A DNA stretch of 64,000 nt from NCBI GenBank assembly GCA_024281675.1, contig JAMXAG010000003.1:140484-204483 (forward strand), written 5' to 3'. This DNA comes from Nitrosomonas sp. Its GTDB lineage: Bacteria > Pseudomonadota > Gammaproteobacteria > Burkholderiales > Nitrosomonadaceae. The position numbers were made by a program, and so were the translations under genes. Numbering within the stretch: the first letter of the stretch is position 1; each line of letters starts with the position of its first letter. The notes below the pieces were generated by a model. It saw only the letters and a list, made by a program, of their open reading frames with translations. It was not told the origin of the DNA and did no database searches. Positions 1 through 8,433 of the stretch are shown piece after piece.

Positions 1-2
1 AA

Positions 3-1247
3 ACCAATGTTTCAGACGGTTTCGGTCAAACAGTTACGGTTCGTCAAAGCACAGTTGAAACAATTGAATATAATCGCGACAAAGGTTTGTCAGTAACAGT
101 TTATTTGGGACAAAAACGTGGTAATGCCAGTACTTCGGATTTTTCCCCACAAGCTATTCGTGATACGGTAGCAGCGGCTTTATCCATTGCGCGTTACACG
201 GCCGAAGACGACTGTGCCGGGCTTGCGGAAAAAGATCGGTTAGCGCGCGACTACCCCCAGTTGGCGTTGTATTTTCCTTGGCAATTATCGGTTGAGCAAG
301 CGATTGAATTGGCTAAAGAATGTGAGCAAGCCGGTTTTGCGGCTGATCCGAAAATTACTAACTCGGAAGGTGCGACGGTATCAACCAGTGAATCGCAATT
401 CATTTATGCTAATAGCTTGGATTTTATGGGTGGATATCCGGTATCTCGCCATAGCGTGAGTTGTGCATTGATTGCCGAGCACAATGAAAGCAAACAACGT
501 GATTACTGGTATAGCGTTGCGCGAGATGCTGTTGATTTAGAGTCGGCCCAAGAAATAGGAAGAAAAACAGGGTTACGTAGCGCAGCCCGTTTGGGTGCTA
601 GAAAAATTGCTACTTGTGAAGTACCAGTGATATTTGAAGCGCCGATTGCTTCAAGCTTGATCGGACACTTTGCATCCGCAATTAGCGGTGGTAGCTTGTA
701 TCGCAAATCTTCTTTTTTACTCGATAGCATCGGTGAACAAGTTTTCGCGCCAGATATTCAAATTCTAGATTTGCCATATTTGCCCAAGGGCCTTGGCAGC
801 GGCCCATTTGACGAAGATGGTGTGGCAACGATGGAACGGAAAATAGTTGAGAACGGTATCGTGCAAGGCTATTTTCTCGGCAGTTATTCGGCACGAAAAT
901 TGAAGATGGACACCACTGGCAATGCTGGCGGCGCGCATAATTTAATCATTCAAAGCGCAAACACACTCGATGTTCCGGCGTTACTGAAAAAACTGCATAC
1001 CGGTTTGTTAGTAACAGAACTATTGGGGCACGGTGTCAACGGTGTAACAGGGGATTATTCGCGCGGGGCTTCGGGTTTCTGGGTGGAAAATGGCCGTATA
1101 GCTTATCCGGTTGAGGAAATCACCATCGCGGGCAATTTGAAAGATATCTACCGCGGAATTTTAGCGATCGGTGATGATGTCATTGTGCGTGGCTCAAAAC
1201 AAAGTGGTTCTATTTTAATTGATCGAATGACGGTTGCGGGCGATTGA
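3..1247 (+). CDS. pmbA: PmbA/TldE metalloprotease-family protein (5' partial)
   Basis: The reading frame is open from the window edge, so the gene begins upstream and only its C-terminal part (about 414 residues) is present. The segment with EYNRDKGLSVTVYLGQ, GNAST and a C-terminal GVNGVTGDYSRGASGFWVENG stretch is typical of PmbA (TldE). That protein pairs with TldD in a cytoplasmic protease known from peptide (microcin) maturation and CcdA antitoxin turnover. PmbA subunits lack the metal-binding motif of TldD, and none is seen here. A TTG at 87 could be read as a start, but the conserved sequence continues upstream of it, so the gene is truncated by the window rather than short. TldD is not in the window. 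The family call is secure. Confidence 0.93.
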   Translation, partial: TNVSDGFGQTVTVRQSTVETIEYNRDKGLSVTVYLGQKRGNASTSDFSPQAIRDTVAAALSIARYTAEDDCAGLAEKDRLARDYPQLALYFPWQLSVEQAIELAKECEQAGFAADPKITNSEGATVSTSESQFIYANSLDFMGGYPVSRHSVSCALIAEHNESKQRDYWYSVARDAVDLESAQEIGRKTGLRSAARLGARKIATCEVPVIFEAPIASSLIGHFASAISGGSLYRKSSFLLDSIGEQVFAPDIQILDLPYLPKGLGSGPFDEDGVATMERKIVENGIVQGYFLGSYSARKLKMDTTGNAGGAHNLIIQSANTLDVPALLKKLHTGLLVTELLGHGVNGVTGDYSRGASGFWVENGRIAYPVEEITIAGNLKDIYRGILAIGDDVIVRGSKQSGSILIDRMTVAGD

Positions 1248-1266
1248 GCGACCTGAATTGCTGAGA

Positions 1267-1815
1267 ATGGATGCGTTACGCCAGTTTGAGCAGGTGATCG
1301 GAAAGGTTTCTGGTGCGGCGGGTTGGTTAGCCGGATGCCTGTGCTTATTGATGATTGCTGTGGTATTTATCGATGTGGTCAGTCGCTATGCCTTCGACTC
1401 GGGCTCCATAGCTATGCAGGAATTGGAATGGCACTTGTTTGCCGCGGTTTTTCTGCTGGGTGCCGCCTATACCATGCGGGAGGACGCGAATGTCCGCGTC
1501 GATGTTTTTTACACAAAAATGTCACCTGGAAGAAAAGCCATTGTCGATATTTTGGGTACGGTATTTTTTGTTATTCCAATGTGTTCCTTGATTTTATGGA
1601 GCGCCTACGATCCGGTAATTTATTCCTACCAACTTGGTGAAGTTTCGATGGACCCCGGTGGATTGCCTTATCGATTTGCTTTTAAGGCATTGTTGCCGAT
1701 AGGTTATTTCCTCGTCATGCTGCAATCTCTTGCGGTCATTTCCAAAAATATTCGTATCCTGCTAGCAGGGAGTGATACCGAACGGCTTTCAGGATGCTCT
1801 GATAAGAAAAAATGA
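1267..1815 (+). CDS. TRAP transporter small permease, DctQ type
   Basis: A 182-residue protein with about four hydrophobic segments. The pattern (VSRYAFDSG, QELEWHLFAAVFLLGAAYTMREDANVRVDVFY) is that of the DctQ/YiaM small membrane subunit of tripartite ATP-independent periplasmic transporters. In this family DctQ and DctM form a sodium-driven importer for organic acids or similar solutes. An in-frame TTG start at 1234 would overlap pmbA. The ATG at 1267 leaves a 19-bp gap and begins just before the first hydrophobic helix, so I prefer it. The 3' end overlaps the large permease by 4 bp (ATGA), which indicates co-translation. No DctP solute receptor is nearby, so the substrate cannot be inferred. 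Confidence 0.88.
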   Translation: MDALRQFEQVIGKVSGAAGWLAGCLCLLMIAVVFIDVVSRYAFDSGSIAMQELEWHLFAAVFLLGAAYTMREDANVRVDVFYTKMSPGRKAIVDILGTVFFVIPMCSLILWSAYDPVIYSYQLGEVSMDPGGLPYRFAFKALLPIGYFLVMLQSLAVISKNIRILLAGSDTERLSGCSDKKK

Positions 1816-3095
1816 TAGCACTGGTCATGTTTCTGGTGTGCCTGATGATGCTAGCTTTGGGTTTCCCTGTCGCTTTTACATTCGCCGGTGTGGCATTGAT
1901 ATTTGGCTTGTATTTCGAAGGCTTGCAATTATTCATGCTGGTTGTGTATCGTATCGAATCCATCATGACCAATGTTACGTTGATGGCGGTACCCCTATTT
2001 ATTTTCATGGGGTTGCTGCTGGAGAAATCGGGCATTGCAGAAAAAATGCTGGAATCGATGGGATTACTGTTCGGTCAAATACGCGGTGGGTTAGCGGCGT
2101 CGACGGTGATCGTCGGTGCTTTATTGGCAGCATCCACCGGCGTAGTTGGCGCTTCTGTTGTAACGATGGGACTCATCGCGCTGCCAGTCATGCTTAAATA
2201 TCATTACGATAAAAAGCTGGCTTGTGGTGTTATTTGTGCATCTGGCACATTGGGACAAATTATTCCACCATCGATCATTTTGATTATCATGGCGGACGTT
2301 TTGCAGCAACCGGTTGGAGATTTCTACCGTGCGGCCTTATTACCGGGTTTGTTGCTGGTTTTGTTATATGTGATTTATTGTTTGGCCATGGCAGCGATCG
2401 CAAAAGACATTGCACCCCCCATGCTGCGTTCGAGTACAGCGATATCATCGCAATACTGGCCAGCCATAAAAGCAATTGTACCGGCGTTAGCATTAGTTGT
2501 TATTGTATTGGGCAGCATAATCGGCGGTATCGCTACACCGACCGAATCTGCTGCAATGGGTGCGGTTGGCGCAATGGTACTTGCTGGTTTTAGTGGGCGA
2601 TTGCGTTTTGCTATGTTGCATCAGATTGCGATGGAAACTACTAAGATCAGCGCTATGGTATTTACCATACTGATAGGGGCAACCTTTTTTTCAATGGTAT
2701 TCACCTATACCGGTGGCGATGAAGCGGTTGAACAGTTAATACAACACATTCCTGGTGGTCAGTGGGGTTTTGTATTACTCATGATGGCGGCGATTTTTCT
2801 ATTAGGGTTTTTTATTGATTTTGTTGAAATCGCGTATATTTTTATTCCGATGATTGCACCGATTCTGATTAAATCGGGTATCGATCCGCTTTGGTTTGGT
2901 ATTTTGGTGGCTTTAAATTTGCAAACATCTTTTTTGACACCCCCGTTTGGTTTTTCACTGTTTTATTTACGCGGCGTAGCGCCGCCCTCAGTGACTACTT
3001 TGGATATCTATCGCGGGGTAATTCCTTTTGTTTTCTTACAAATACTGACAGGTATGACGGTTATGCTGTTTCCCGACATTATCCGGGCATTTTAA
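1812..3095 (+). CDS. TRAP transporter large permease, DctM type
   Basis: A 427-residue protein, mostly hydrophobic, with about 12 predicted membrane segments and the normal length for DctM. Visible family marks are the GFPVAFTFAGVALIFG N-terminus, the VPLFIFMG segment, the ASGTLGQIIPPSIILIIMADV repeat core, TPTESAAMGA, and LNLQTSFLTPPFGFSLFYLRGVAP near the C-terminus. It is the transport subunit of a TRAP system in the inner membrane. The start overlaps dctQ by 4 bp. The matching periplasmic receptor is missing from the window and must be encoded elsewhere or upstream. The next gene, mlaC, follows after 88 bp and is functionally unrelated. Confidence 0.92.
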   Translation: MIALVMFLVCLMMLALGFPVAFTFAGVALIFGLYFEGLQLFMLVVYRIESIMTNVTLMAVPLFIFMGLLLEKSGIAEKMLESMGLLFGQIRGGLAASTVIVGALLAASTGVVGASVVTMGLIALPVMLKYHYDKKLACGVICASGTLGQIIPPSIILIIMADVLQQPVGDFYRAALLPGLLLVLLYVIYCLAMAAIAKDIAPPMLRSSTAISSQYWPAIKAIVPALALVVIVLGSIIGGIATPTESAAMGAVGAMVLAGFSGRLRFAMLHQIAMETTKISAMVFTILIGATFFSMVFTYTGGDEAVEQLIQHIPGGQWGFVLLMMAAIFLLGFFIDFVEIAYIFIPMIAPILIKSGIDPLWFGILVALNLQTSFLTPPFGFSLFYLRGVAPPSVTTLDIYRGVIPFVFLQILTGMTVMLFPDIIRAF

Positions 3096-3183
3096 TTTTT
3101 TGGAGAGAGGTTTTGCTAAAGAAGCATGTTTCCATTATTATCAGAAAAGTAATAATGATTAGGATAAAAAATTGAGAGTAAAA

Positions 3184-3810
3184 ATGGGAAAAAAATTTCT
3201 AGTAATTCTGTTGATGGTTGTTATAGGCTTTGCAGCATTTCCTGCGTGGTCGAATAATCCAGACCTTTCGCCCGATAAGCTGGTTGAAAGAACAGTTCAA
3301 GAAGTAGTAGGGATTATGCAGAAGGATGAAGATTTGAAAAGTGGCAATAAAGAAAAATTACTCAATTTGATCGAGACCAAGATTCTGCCGCATTTCAATT
3401 TTGTTCGCATGACACAATTGGCGATGGCGCAGCACTGGCCGGCTGCATCCTCGGATCAGCAGAATGTGTTGGTGGATGAGTTTAGAACTTTATTGGTACG
3501 GACTTACTACAATGCGTTGACTTCGTATTATAACGAAACGATTAAGGTCAATCCGTTACCCGCTTTAGGTGATCGCGATGAAGCTACGGTTCGAAGTATC
3601 GTTATTCAAGGAAACGGTAAACAACCCGTGCCCATCGACTACAGTATGGAAAAGAAACAAAATGGCTGGAAGGTCTACGATGTAACCGTTGCTGGTGTTA
3701 GCTTGGTAACCAATTACCGCGGTTCATTTAATAGCCAGGTACGCAAAAACGGTATTGACGGTTTGATCAAAACGCTCTCTGATAAAAATAAATCTTTGGA
3801 AAGTAAATGA
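3184..3810 (+). CDS. mlaC: Phospholipid-binding periplasmic protein MlaC (Ttg2D)
   Basis: A 208-residue protein. A signal peptide (lysines, then VILLMVVIGFAAFPAWS) is followed by the MlaC/Ttg2D fold: SPDKLVERTVQEVV, ILPHFNFVRMTQLAMAQHW, FRTLLVRTYYNAL, and a C-terminal YDVTVAGVSLVTNYRGSFNSQV. MlaC ferries phospholipids across the periplasm between outer-membrane MlaA and the inner-membrane MlaFEDB complex. A TTG 12 bp upstream is an alternative start, but the ATG at 3184 opens directly on the signal peptide. MlaB follows 36 bp later. MlaF, MlaE and MlaD are not upstream, where a TRAP transporter sits instead, and MlaA lies about 20 kb away, so the pathway genes are split in this genome. Confidence 0.9.
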   Translation: MGKKFLVILLMVVIGFAAFPAWSNNPDLSPDKLVERTVQEVVGIMQKDEDLKSGNKEKLLNLIETKILPHFNFVRMTQLAMAQHWPAASSDQQNVLVDEFRTLLVRTYYNALTSYYNETIKVNPLPALGDRDEATVRSIVIQGNGKQPVPIDYSMEKKQNGWKVYDVTVAGVSLVTNYRGSFNSQVRKNGIDGLIKTLSDKNKSLESK

Positions 3811-3846
3811 TGGCCAGTATAGCGATTCACGCCAGAATCTAATTGT

Positions 3847-4161
3847 ATGGTTTATCTAGAGGATCAAAAGATCATAGTACAAGGCCCTGCGACGGTTGAT
3901 AACATTACAGCGTTAACAAAACAGGGATTTCCTTTGCTCACCGGAGCAAATTGTACGGTAGACTTGAGTCAGGTCACTGAGGTCGATTCCACCATCCTGA
4001 GTATGTTTTTGGAATGGTTACGTGCGGCACGTCAAACTAGCTGTCAAATCAAGTTTATCAATATGCCATCTAGCGTAGCTAGCTTGATTCAACTCTATGG
4101 CATCACGGAGCTCATTCCAACAGAAAAAGATTCCTTGGAAGCGTGGACTATTACTTCTTAA
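3847..4161 (+). CDS. mlaB: STAS-domain protein, MlaB-like
   Basis: A 104-residue single STAS domain (NTP-binding-like fold), with the central CTVDLSQVTEVDSTILSMFLEWLRAAR segment around residues 37-63, where MlaB proteins carry their conserved D-S-(S/T) motif. MlaB is the cytoplasmic accessory subunit of the Mla phospholipid transporter and binds the ATPase MlaF. The position directly after mlaC and before a two-gene ABC transporter and bolA matches the usual mlaC-mlaB-ABC-bolA order of betaproteobacteria. The start ATG is the first in frame after mlaC. STAS domains are also anti-sigma-factor antagonists, but the neighbourhood favours MlaB. Confidence 0.82.
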   Translation: MVYLEDQKIIVQGPATVDNITALTKQGFPLLTGANCTVDLSQVTEVDSTILSMFLEWLRAARQTSCQIKFINMPSSVASLIQLYGITELIPTEKDSLEAWTITS

Positions 4162-4228
4162 ACGTAAGCTGTTAGTGATTGTTATCGTAGAAACATGCCT
4201 ACGTCTGTGTTGAATGGGTTAACCAGAT

Positions 4229-5146
4229 ATGTTACCCGCGCTTGAAATTAAAGCAATCTACAAAAGCTACGGTCAGTTGCCGGTGTTGCAGGATGTCAGT
4301 TTAGAGATCCAGTCGGGTGAGTTTTTTGCATTACTCGGTCCGAATGGTGCCGGAAAAACCACGCTGATCAGCATTATTGCCGGCTTGACATTGGCTACCA
4401 GCGGTTCCGTCCATGTCATGGGTTACAATGTGGTAACGCACTATCAAAAAGCACGGCTTAATTTGGGTGTGGTGCCGCAGGAACTGGTGTTTGATCCGTT
4501 TTTTACCGTGCGGGAAATATTACTGATTCAATCCGGTTATTATGGCATCAAACAGAATACGCGCTGGATTGATGAAATTCTCGCGCGGCTCGATTTGGCA
4601 GACAAAGCAGATGCCAATATGCGCAGCTTATCGGGTGGAATGAAGCGCCGAGTACTGGTTGCGCAAGCGTTGGTACACAAACCGCCTGTGATTATCCTGG
4701 ATGAGCCAACCGCAGGCGTGGATGTTGAATTGCGTCAAACGTTATGGGAGTTTATCAAACAGCTGAATCGTGATGGTCATACGATTGTGTTGACAACGCA
4801 TTATTTGGAAGAAGCCGAAACACTTTGTAATCGGGTTGCGATGCTAAAACAAGGGCGAATTATCGCACTGGATACGACACAAAACTTGATCAAAAAAATT
4901 CCGCATGGCCACACAGTGCAGTTGCGATTACAACCGGATGTTTTGCCGCATGAATTGAAGCACCTGCAAGTCAGTTGCCGAGATGGGGCAATCGAATTAC
5001 GCTTGGAAAGTTATCAACAGATTGAATGGGTTTTGGCTTCGCTACGCACAGCCAGAATTGAAGTTCAAGAATTTCGTTTACAACAACCGGATCTGGAAGA
5101 TGTTTTTGTATCGTTGATGAAAAGCGACCGGAGTGCTCTGCAATGA
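4229..5146 (+). CDS. ABC transporter ATPase, YadG-like
   Basis: A 305-residue ABC ATPase. Walker A GPNGAGKTT is at residues 37-45, the Q-loop is in VVPQELVFDP, the signature LSGGMKRR near residue 135, Walker B VIILDEPTAGVD near 155, and the switch histidine in TTHYLEE. The C-terminal extension of about 80 residues is the DUF4162-type tail of drug/lipid exporters of the YadG/CcmA class. It overlaps the permease gene by 4 bp, so the two make one exporter. This pair commonly follows mlaB and precedes bolA in betaproteobacteria, which suggests an envelope role, but no substrate is established. Confidence 0.88.
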   Translation: MLPALEIKAIYKSYGQLPVLQDVSLEIQSGEFFALLGPNGAGKTTLISIIAGLTLATSGSVHVMGYNVVTHYQKARLNLGVVPQELVFDPFFTVREILLIQSGYYGIKQNTRWIDEILARLDLADKADANMRSLSGGMKRRVLVAQALVHKPPVIILDEPTAGVDVELRQTLWEFIKQLNRDGHTIVLTTHYLEEAETLCNRVAMLKQGRIIALDTTQNLIKKIPHGHTVQLRLQPDVLPHELKHLQVSCRDGAIELRLESYQQIEWVLASLRTARIEVQEFRLQQPDLEDVFVSLMKSDRSALQ

Positions 5147-5898
5147 CAGCTTTCTTGACCTTGTTTCATAAGGAATTGCTGCGTTTTTGGAAAGTCGGAT
5201 TTCAAACCATTCTGGCACCCATGGTTTCAACGTTATTATATTTGCTCATATTCTTACATGTGCTGGATGCCCATAAAGAGGTTTATCCAGGCATTCCTTA
5301 CACTATTTTCTTGATTCCTGGTCTAGTGATGATGGCCGTCATTCAGAATGCCTTCGCCAATGCTTCATCCAGCATGATTCAGTCAAAAATCAGTGGCAAT
5401 ATCGTGTTTATCTTGCTATCGCCACTGACGTGTCAACAAATATTTTATGCGTATGTGTTGGCTTCCATTGTCCGTGGACTGTTGGTTGGGCTCGGTGTTT
5501 ACTTGGTCACCTTGATATTTTTCGATATTCCATTGCATTTGCCGCTGTGGGCGATACTTTTTGTGGTGCTGGGTAGCGCTATTCTGGGTGCGCTGGGTTT
5601 GATCGCTGGTATTTGGGCGGACAAATTTGACCAGTTGGCTGCTTTTCAAAATTTCATTATCTTGCCGCTTAGTTTTCTATCCGGTGTTTTTTATACCATC
5701 CATGCTCTACCAACAGGATGGCAGTATCTATCTCATTTGAATCCTTTTTTTTATATGATTGATGGATTTCGTTATGGCTACTTCGGTGTGTCAGATATTT
5801 CGCCTTATGTTAGTCTCGTGATTGTGGCAATATGCTTATTAGGGATTTCGATAGTCGCCATTCGATTATTAAAAATGGGTTACAAATTGCGTCATTGA
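5143..5898 (+). CDS. ABC-2 type exporter permease, YadH-like
   Basis: A 251-residue integral membrane protein with about six hydrophobic helices and the ABC-2 permease pattern. There is an N-terminal amphipathic ELLRFWKVGFQTILAPM before the first helix, and a C-terminal LPLSFLSGVFYTIHALPTGWQYLSHLNPFFYMIDGFRYG. This is the hallmark of YadH/NodJ-type exporters of lipids, drugs or polysaccharide. Its start overlaps the end of the ATPase gene (ATGA), so the two subunits should be translated in equal amounts. Substrate unknown. Confidence 0.88.
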   Translation: MTAFLTLFHKELLRFWKVGFQTILAPMVSTLLYLLIFLHVLDAHKEVYPGIPYTIFLIPGLVMMAVIQNAFANASSSMIQSKISGNIVFILLSPLTCQQIFYAYVLASIVRGLLVGLGVYLVTLIFFDIPLHLPLWAILFVVLGSAILGALGLIAGIWADKFDQLAAFQNFIILPLSFLSGVFYTIHALPTGWQYLSHLNPFFYMIDGFRYGYFGVSDISPYVSLVIVAICLLGISIVAIRLLKMGYKLRH

Positions 5899-5948
5899 AT
5901 GTGAAGAGCAATACCAATCCAATACTTTTAAAGAAATAGGGAGAGAAT

Positions 5949-6191
5949 ATGATTACCGCAGAACAGGTAAAAGTTTACATTGAAACAGCGCTGCCTTGCG
6001 AACATGTAGTCGTTGAAGGTGAAGATGGCCGTCATTTTCAGGCTTGTATCGTCAGTGGACAGTTTCAAGGAAAAAGTATGGTGCAACAGCATCAGTTGGT
6101 TTATAAATCGTTAGGTGAGCGGATGAATCAGGAGATTCACGCGCTTTCAATCAAGACATTTACGCCTGAGCAATGGGCGAATCAAGTGTAA
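5949..6191 (+). CDS. BolA/IbaG family protein
   Basis: An 80-residue BolA-fold protein: ITAEQVKVYIETALPCEHVVVEGEDGRHFQACIVSGQFQGKSMVQQHQLVYKSLGERM. The short length and the position after the mla/ABC genes point to the IbaG (YrbA) branch, which with monothiol glutaredoxins coordinates [2Fe-2S] clusters. The variable loop holds the conserved histidine of BolA proteins, and the cysteine in FQACIV lies in the core. A good ribosome site (gggagag) precedes the ATG. In most relatives murA follows ibaG. Here a 113-bp spacer and djlA come next, so the conserved order is broken. Confidence 0.87.
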   Translation: MITAEQVKVYIETALPCEHVVVEGEDGRHFQACIVSGQFQGKSMVQQHQLVYKSLGERMNQEIHALSIKTFTPEQWANQV

Positions 6192-6304
6192 TTAAGTTAA
6201 CAAACGAAGTTGCTTGATATGATTTAAAGATAGGAACATGGCTTGTTAGTTGCAGGTTGTATGCTCATCGATAACATTTAATCCTCTTTTTACTCTTTTT
6301 TATT

Positions 6305-7102
6305 TTGCTGCGAATTCCATTGTTTAGGATATTGGGTGCTATTGCCGGTTATTTTGTTTTCGGCTTTTTCGGCATCTTCATAGGTTATTTTGTGGGTAGC
6401 CTGATAGATCGTTCGATCAGGCTGGGCGTGTCCGGTATGAATCCTTTTACGGCCGTGCGCCGGCAATCGGTTTTTCTCAAAACGGCGTTTATCATGATGG
6501 GTGCGCTCGCCAAATCCGATGGGCGCATTTCGGAGTCAGAAGTGTCACATGTTGAGGAGTTCATGCAGAAGCTGGGTATGAATTCGCAGCACCGGCTCAA
6601 AGCAATCACATTATTCAAACAGGGTGCTACAGTTGACTATGATATCCACCCACAACTGAATGAGTTTTTGGCTATTTGTGGCAACGCTGATAATTTGAAG
6701 CAAATGTTACTGATTTACCTCGTTATCATGGGGTTATCGGATGGTGAGCTTAATGCTGACGAACATGGCTTGCTGGAAACCATTGCCGCACGCCTTGGTT
6801 ACAATGCCTTAGCGCTTGATCAGCTTATTAATATGGTGATGAATCGTGCGCATTTCGCTGATGGTCAGGCCACGTCCCCATATGCACTGGATGATGCTTA
6901 CAAAGCTTTGGGGGTCGATCAAAACAGCACAGACGAAGAAATTAAACGCGCATATCGTAAGTTAATGAGCCAATATCATCCGGATAAGCTGATTGGTCAG
7001 GGTGTTCCAGAAGAAATGATCGCAATTGCCACAGAACAAGCCAAAGAAGTGCAAACTGCCTATAATTTGATTAAGAAAAATCGTGAACATAATCGTGCGT
7101 AA
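6305..7102 (+). CDS. djlA: Co-chaperone DjlA
   Basis: A 265-residue protein in DjlA order. There is an N-terminal membrane helix with glycine zipper (ILGAIAGYFVFGFFGIFIGYFVG), a TerB-like acidic helical domain (roughly residues 55-155, with AKSDGRISESEVSHVEEFM and GLSDGELNADEHGLLETIA), and a C-terminal J-domain (about 195-265) containing the essential HPD of YHPDK. DjlA is a membrane-anchored DnaK partner linked to envelope stress and capsule signalling. The start is TTG. An in-frame stop at 6272 and the absence of ATG before the helix make TTG at 6305 the best choice. Confidence 0.88.
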   Translation: MLRIPLFRILGAIAGYFVFGFFGIFIGYFVGSLIDRSIRLGVSGMNPFTAVRRQSVFLKTAFIMMGALAKSDGRISESEVSHVEEFMQKLGMNSQHRLKAITLFKQGATVDYDIHPQLNEFLAICGNADNLKQMLLIYLVIMGLSDGELNADEHGLLETIAARLGYNALALDQLINMVMNRAHFADGQATSPYALDDAYKALGVDQNSTDEEIKRAYRKLMSQYHPDKLIGQGVPEEMIAIATEQAKEVQTAYNLIKKNREHNRA

Positions 7103-7300
7103 GGATTTTAACTGGTTGCTTAGATTCGATTAATCAACTTCCTATCATTGTACAAGACAGGTATACGTTTTAAGATATTGTCTGCTGATTCTAGCGGAAT
7201 CATAATTGCCACTAATGCTTGTCTTCTATAGTAAAAGGGCACTAAAACAGTATAAAGCTACTACATAATGATTGCATATACACTCTCCTAAGAAATTATC

Positions 7301-7975
7301 TTGAATATTCTGGCTCTTGAGACTTCAACGGAATTTTGCTCGGTGGCGCTGTTGATAAGCGGCGATATTCTGCATACGGAACGGCATGCCGGCAATCAGC
7401 ATTCCGAACTGGTACTATCAATGGTGAGTGATTTATTGCTGGAATCAGGAATATCTTTACAGCAATTGGATGGCATTGCTTTTGGTGAAGGACCCGGATC
7501 GTTTACGGGGTTGCGTATCGCGTGTGGTGTTGCACAAGGCCTTGCATTTGCAATGAATATACCTGTCGTTGGCGTTAGTACGCTTAAGGCATTAGCAACA
7601 CAAGTTGGAAATGCCAAAGTGGTTGTGGCTCTCGATGCCCGTATGGGGGAAATTTATTATGCGGCATATGAAAAAATAACCGACCAAGATTGGAAAACCG
7701 TGAATGCTCCAATTTTGTGCACGCCAAGAAATGTACCGAACTTAACAGGAAACGACTGGGTGGGTTGTGGCAGCGGTTTTGACGTCTTCAACAACGAGCT
7801 GAGTGAACGGTATTGCAATCACATTCGAGAAACTCGCAGCGGCCTATTTCCGCGTGCGAAAGAAATTGTGCAATTGGCATTGCCGGTACTGAAGTGTGGC
7901 AACGGCATCCATCCATCTGAAGCGGTACCGAGTTATATTCGCAATAAAGTTGCGTTGAAAGAAAGTGAACGATAA
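7301..7975 (+). CDS. tsaB: tRNA threonylcarbamoyladenosine protein TsaB
   Basis: A 224-residue ASKHA-fold protein beginning MNILALETSTEFCSVAL. It has GPGSFTGLRIACGVAQGLAFAMNIPVVGVSTL around residues 64-95 and ALDARMGEIYYA near residue 110, all diagnostic for TsaB (YeaZ). TsaB scaffolds TsaD and TsaE in making t6A37 on ANN-decoding tRNAs. The start is TTG at 7301, which opens exactly on the family N-terminus. RimI follows with a 2-bp gap, a widespread pairing. The preceding 198 bp (7103-7300) hold no gene or clear signal that I could identify. Confidence 0.93.
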   Translation: MNILALETSTEFCSVALLISGDILHTERHAGNQHSELVLSMVSDLLLESGISLQQLDGIAFGEGPGSFTGLRIACGVAQGLAFAMNIPVVGVSTLKALATQVGNAKVVVALDARMGEIYYAAYEKITDQDWKTVNAPILCTPRNVPNLTGNDWVGCGSGFDVFNNELSERYCNHIRETRSGLFPRAKEIVQLALPVLKCGNGIHPSEAVPSYIRNKVALKESER

Positions 7976-7977
7976 GT

Positions 7978-8433
7978 ATGTCGACAGAGCCCACAATTGA
8001 AATTCGAGAAATGTGTCTCGAAGATGTACAACAAGTGATTTCAATTGAGCGGGAAATCTTCCTTTTTCCCTGGTCACCTGGGAATTTTTCAGACTCTATC
8101 AGGTCAGGTTATGTCTGCAGAACTATCGCCGAGGAAAGTACCATACTGGGGTACGGAATTACCATGATGAGCCTTGAAGAGGCGCATATTTTGACATTGG
8201 GTGTGAGTGCCAATTGGCAAAAGCAAGGCTTGGGTAGAATGCTGATTGAGTATTTTGCAAACTATGCACGCATAGAGGGCGCCAAATCGATTTGGCTCGA
8301 TGTTAGGGAGTCTAATCAAGGCGCGATCAGTTTGTATAAAAAAATGGGATTCATACACGTTGCCATTCGTAAGGGCTATTATCCTGCTATGTGGGGGCGT
8401 GAAGATGCGCTGGTTATGAAGCTGGAATTATGA
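7978..8433 (+). CDS. rimI: Ribosomal-protein-alanine N-acetyltransferase RimI
   Basis: A 151-residue GNAT acetyltransferase. The acetyl-CoA loop is LGVSANWQKQGLGRMLI (Q-x-x-G-x-G/A pattern), and the C-terminal half has WLDVRESNQGAISLYKKMGFIHVAIRKGYYP. That block is typical of RimI, which acetylates the N-terminal alanine of ribosomal protein S18. It lies 2 bp after tsaB and overlaps the next gene by 4 bp, forming a tsaB-rimI-udg operon. The order tsaB-rimI is found across bacteria and supports the call. Confidence 0.92.
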   Translation: MSTEPTIEIREMCLEDVQQVISIEREIFLFPWSPGNFSDSIRSGYVCRTIAEESTILGYGITMMSLEEAHILTLGVSANWQKQGLGRMLIEYFANYARIEGAKSIWLDVRESNQGAISLYKKMGFIHVAIRKGYYPAMWGREDALVMKLEL

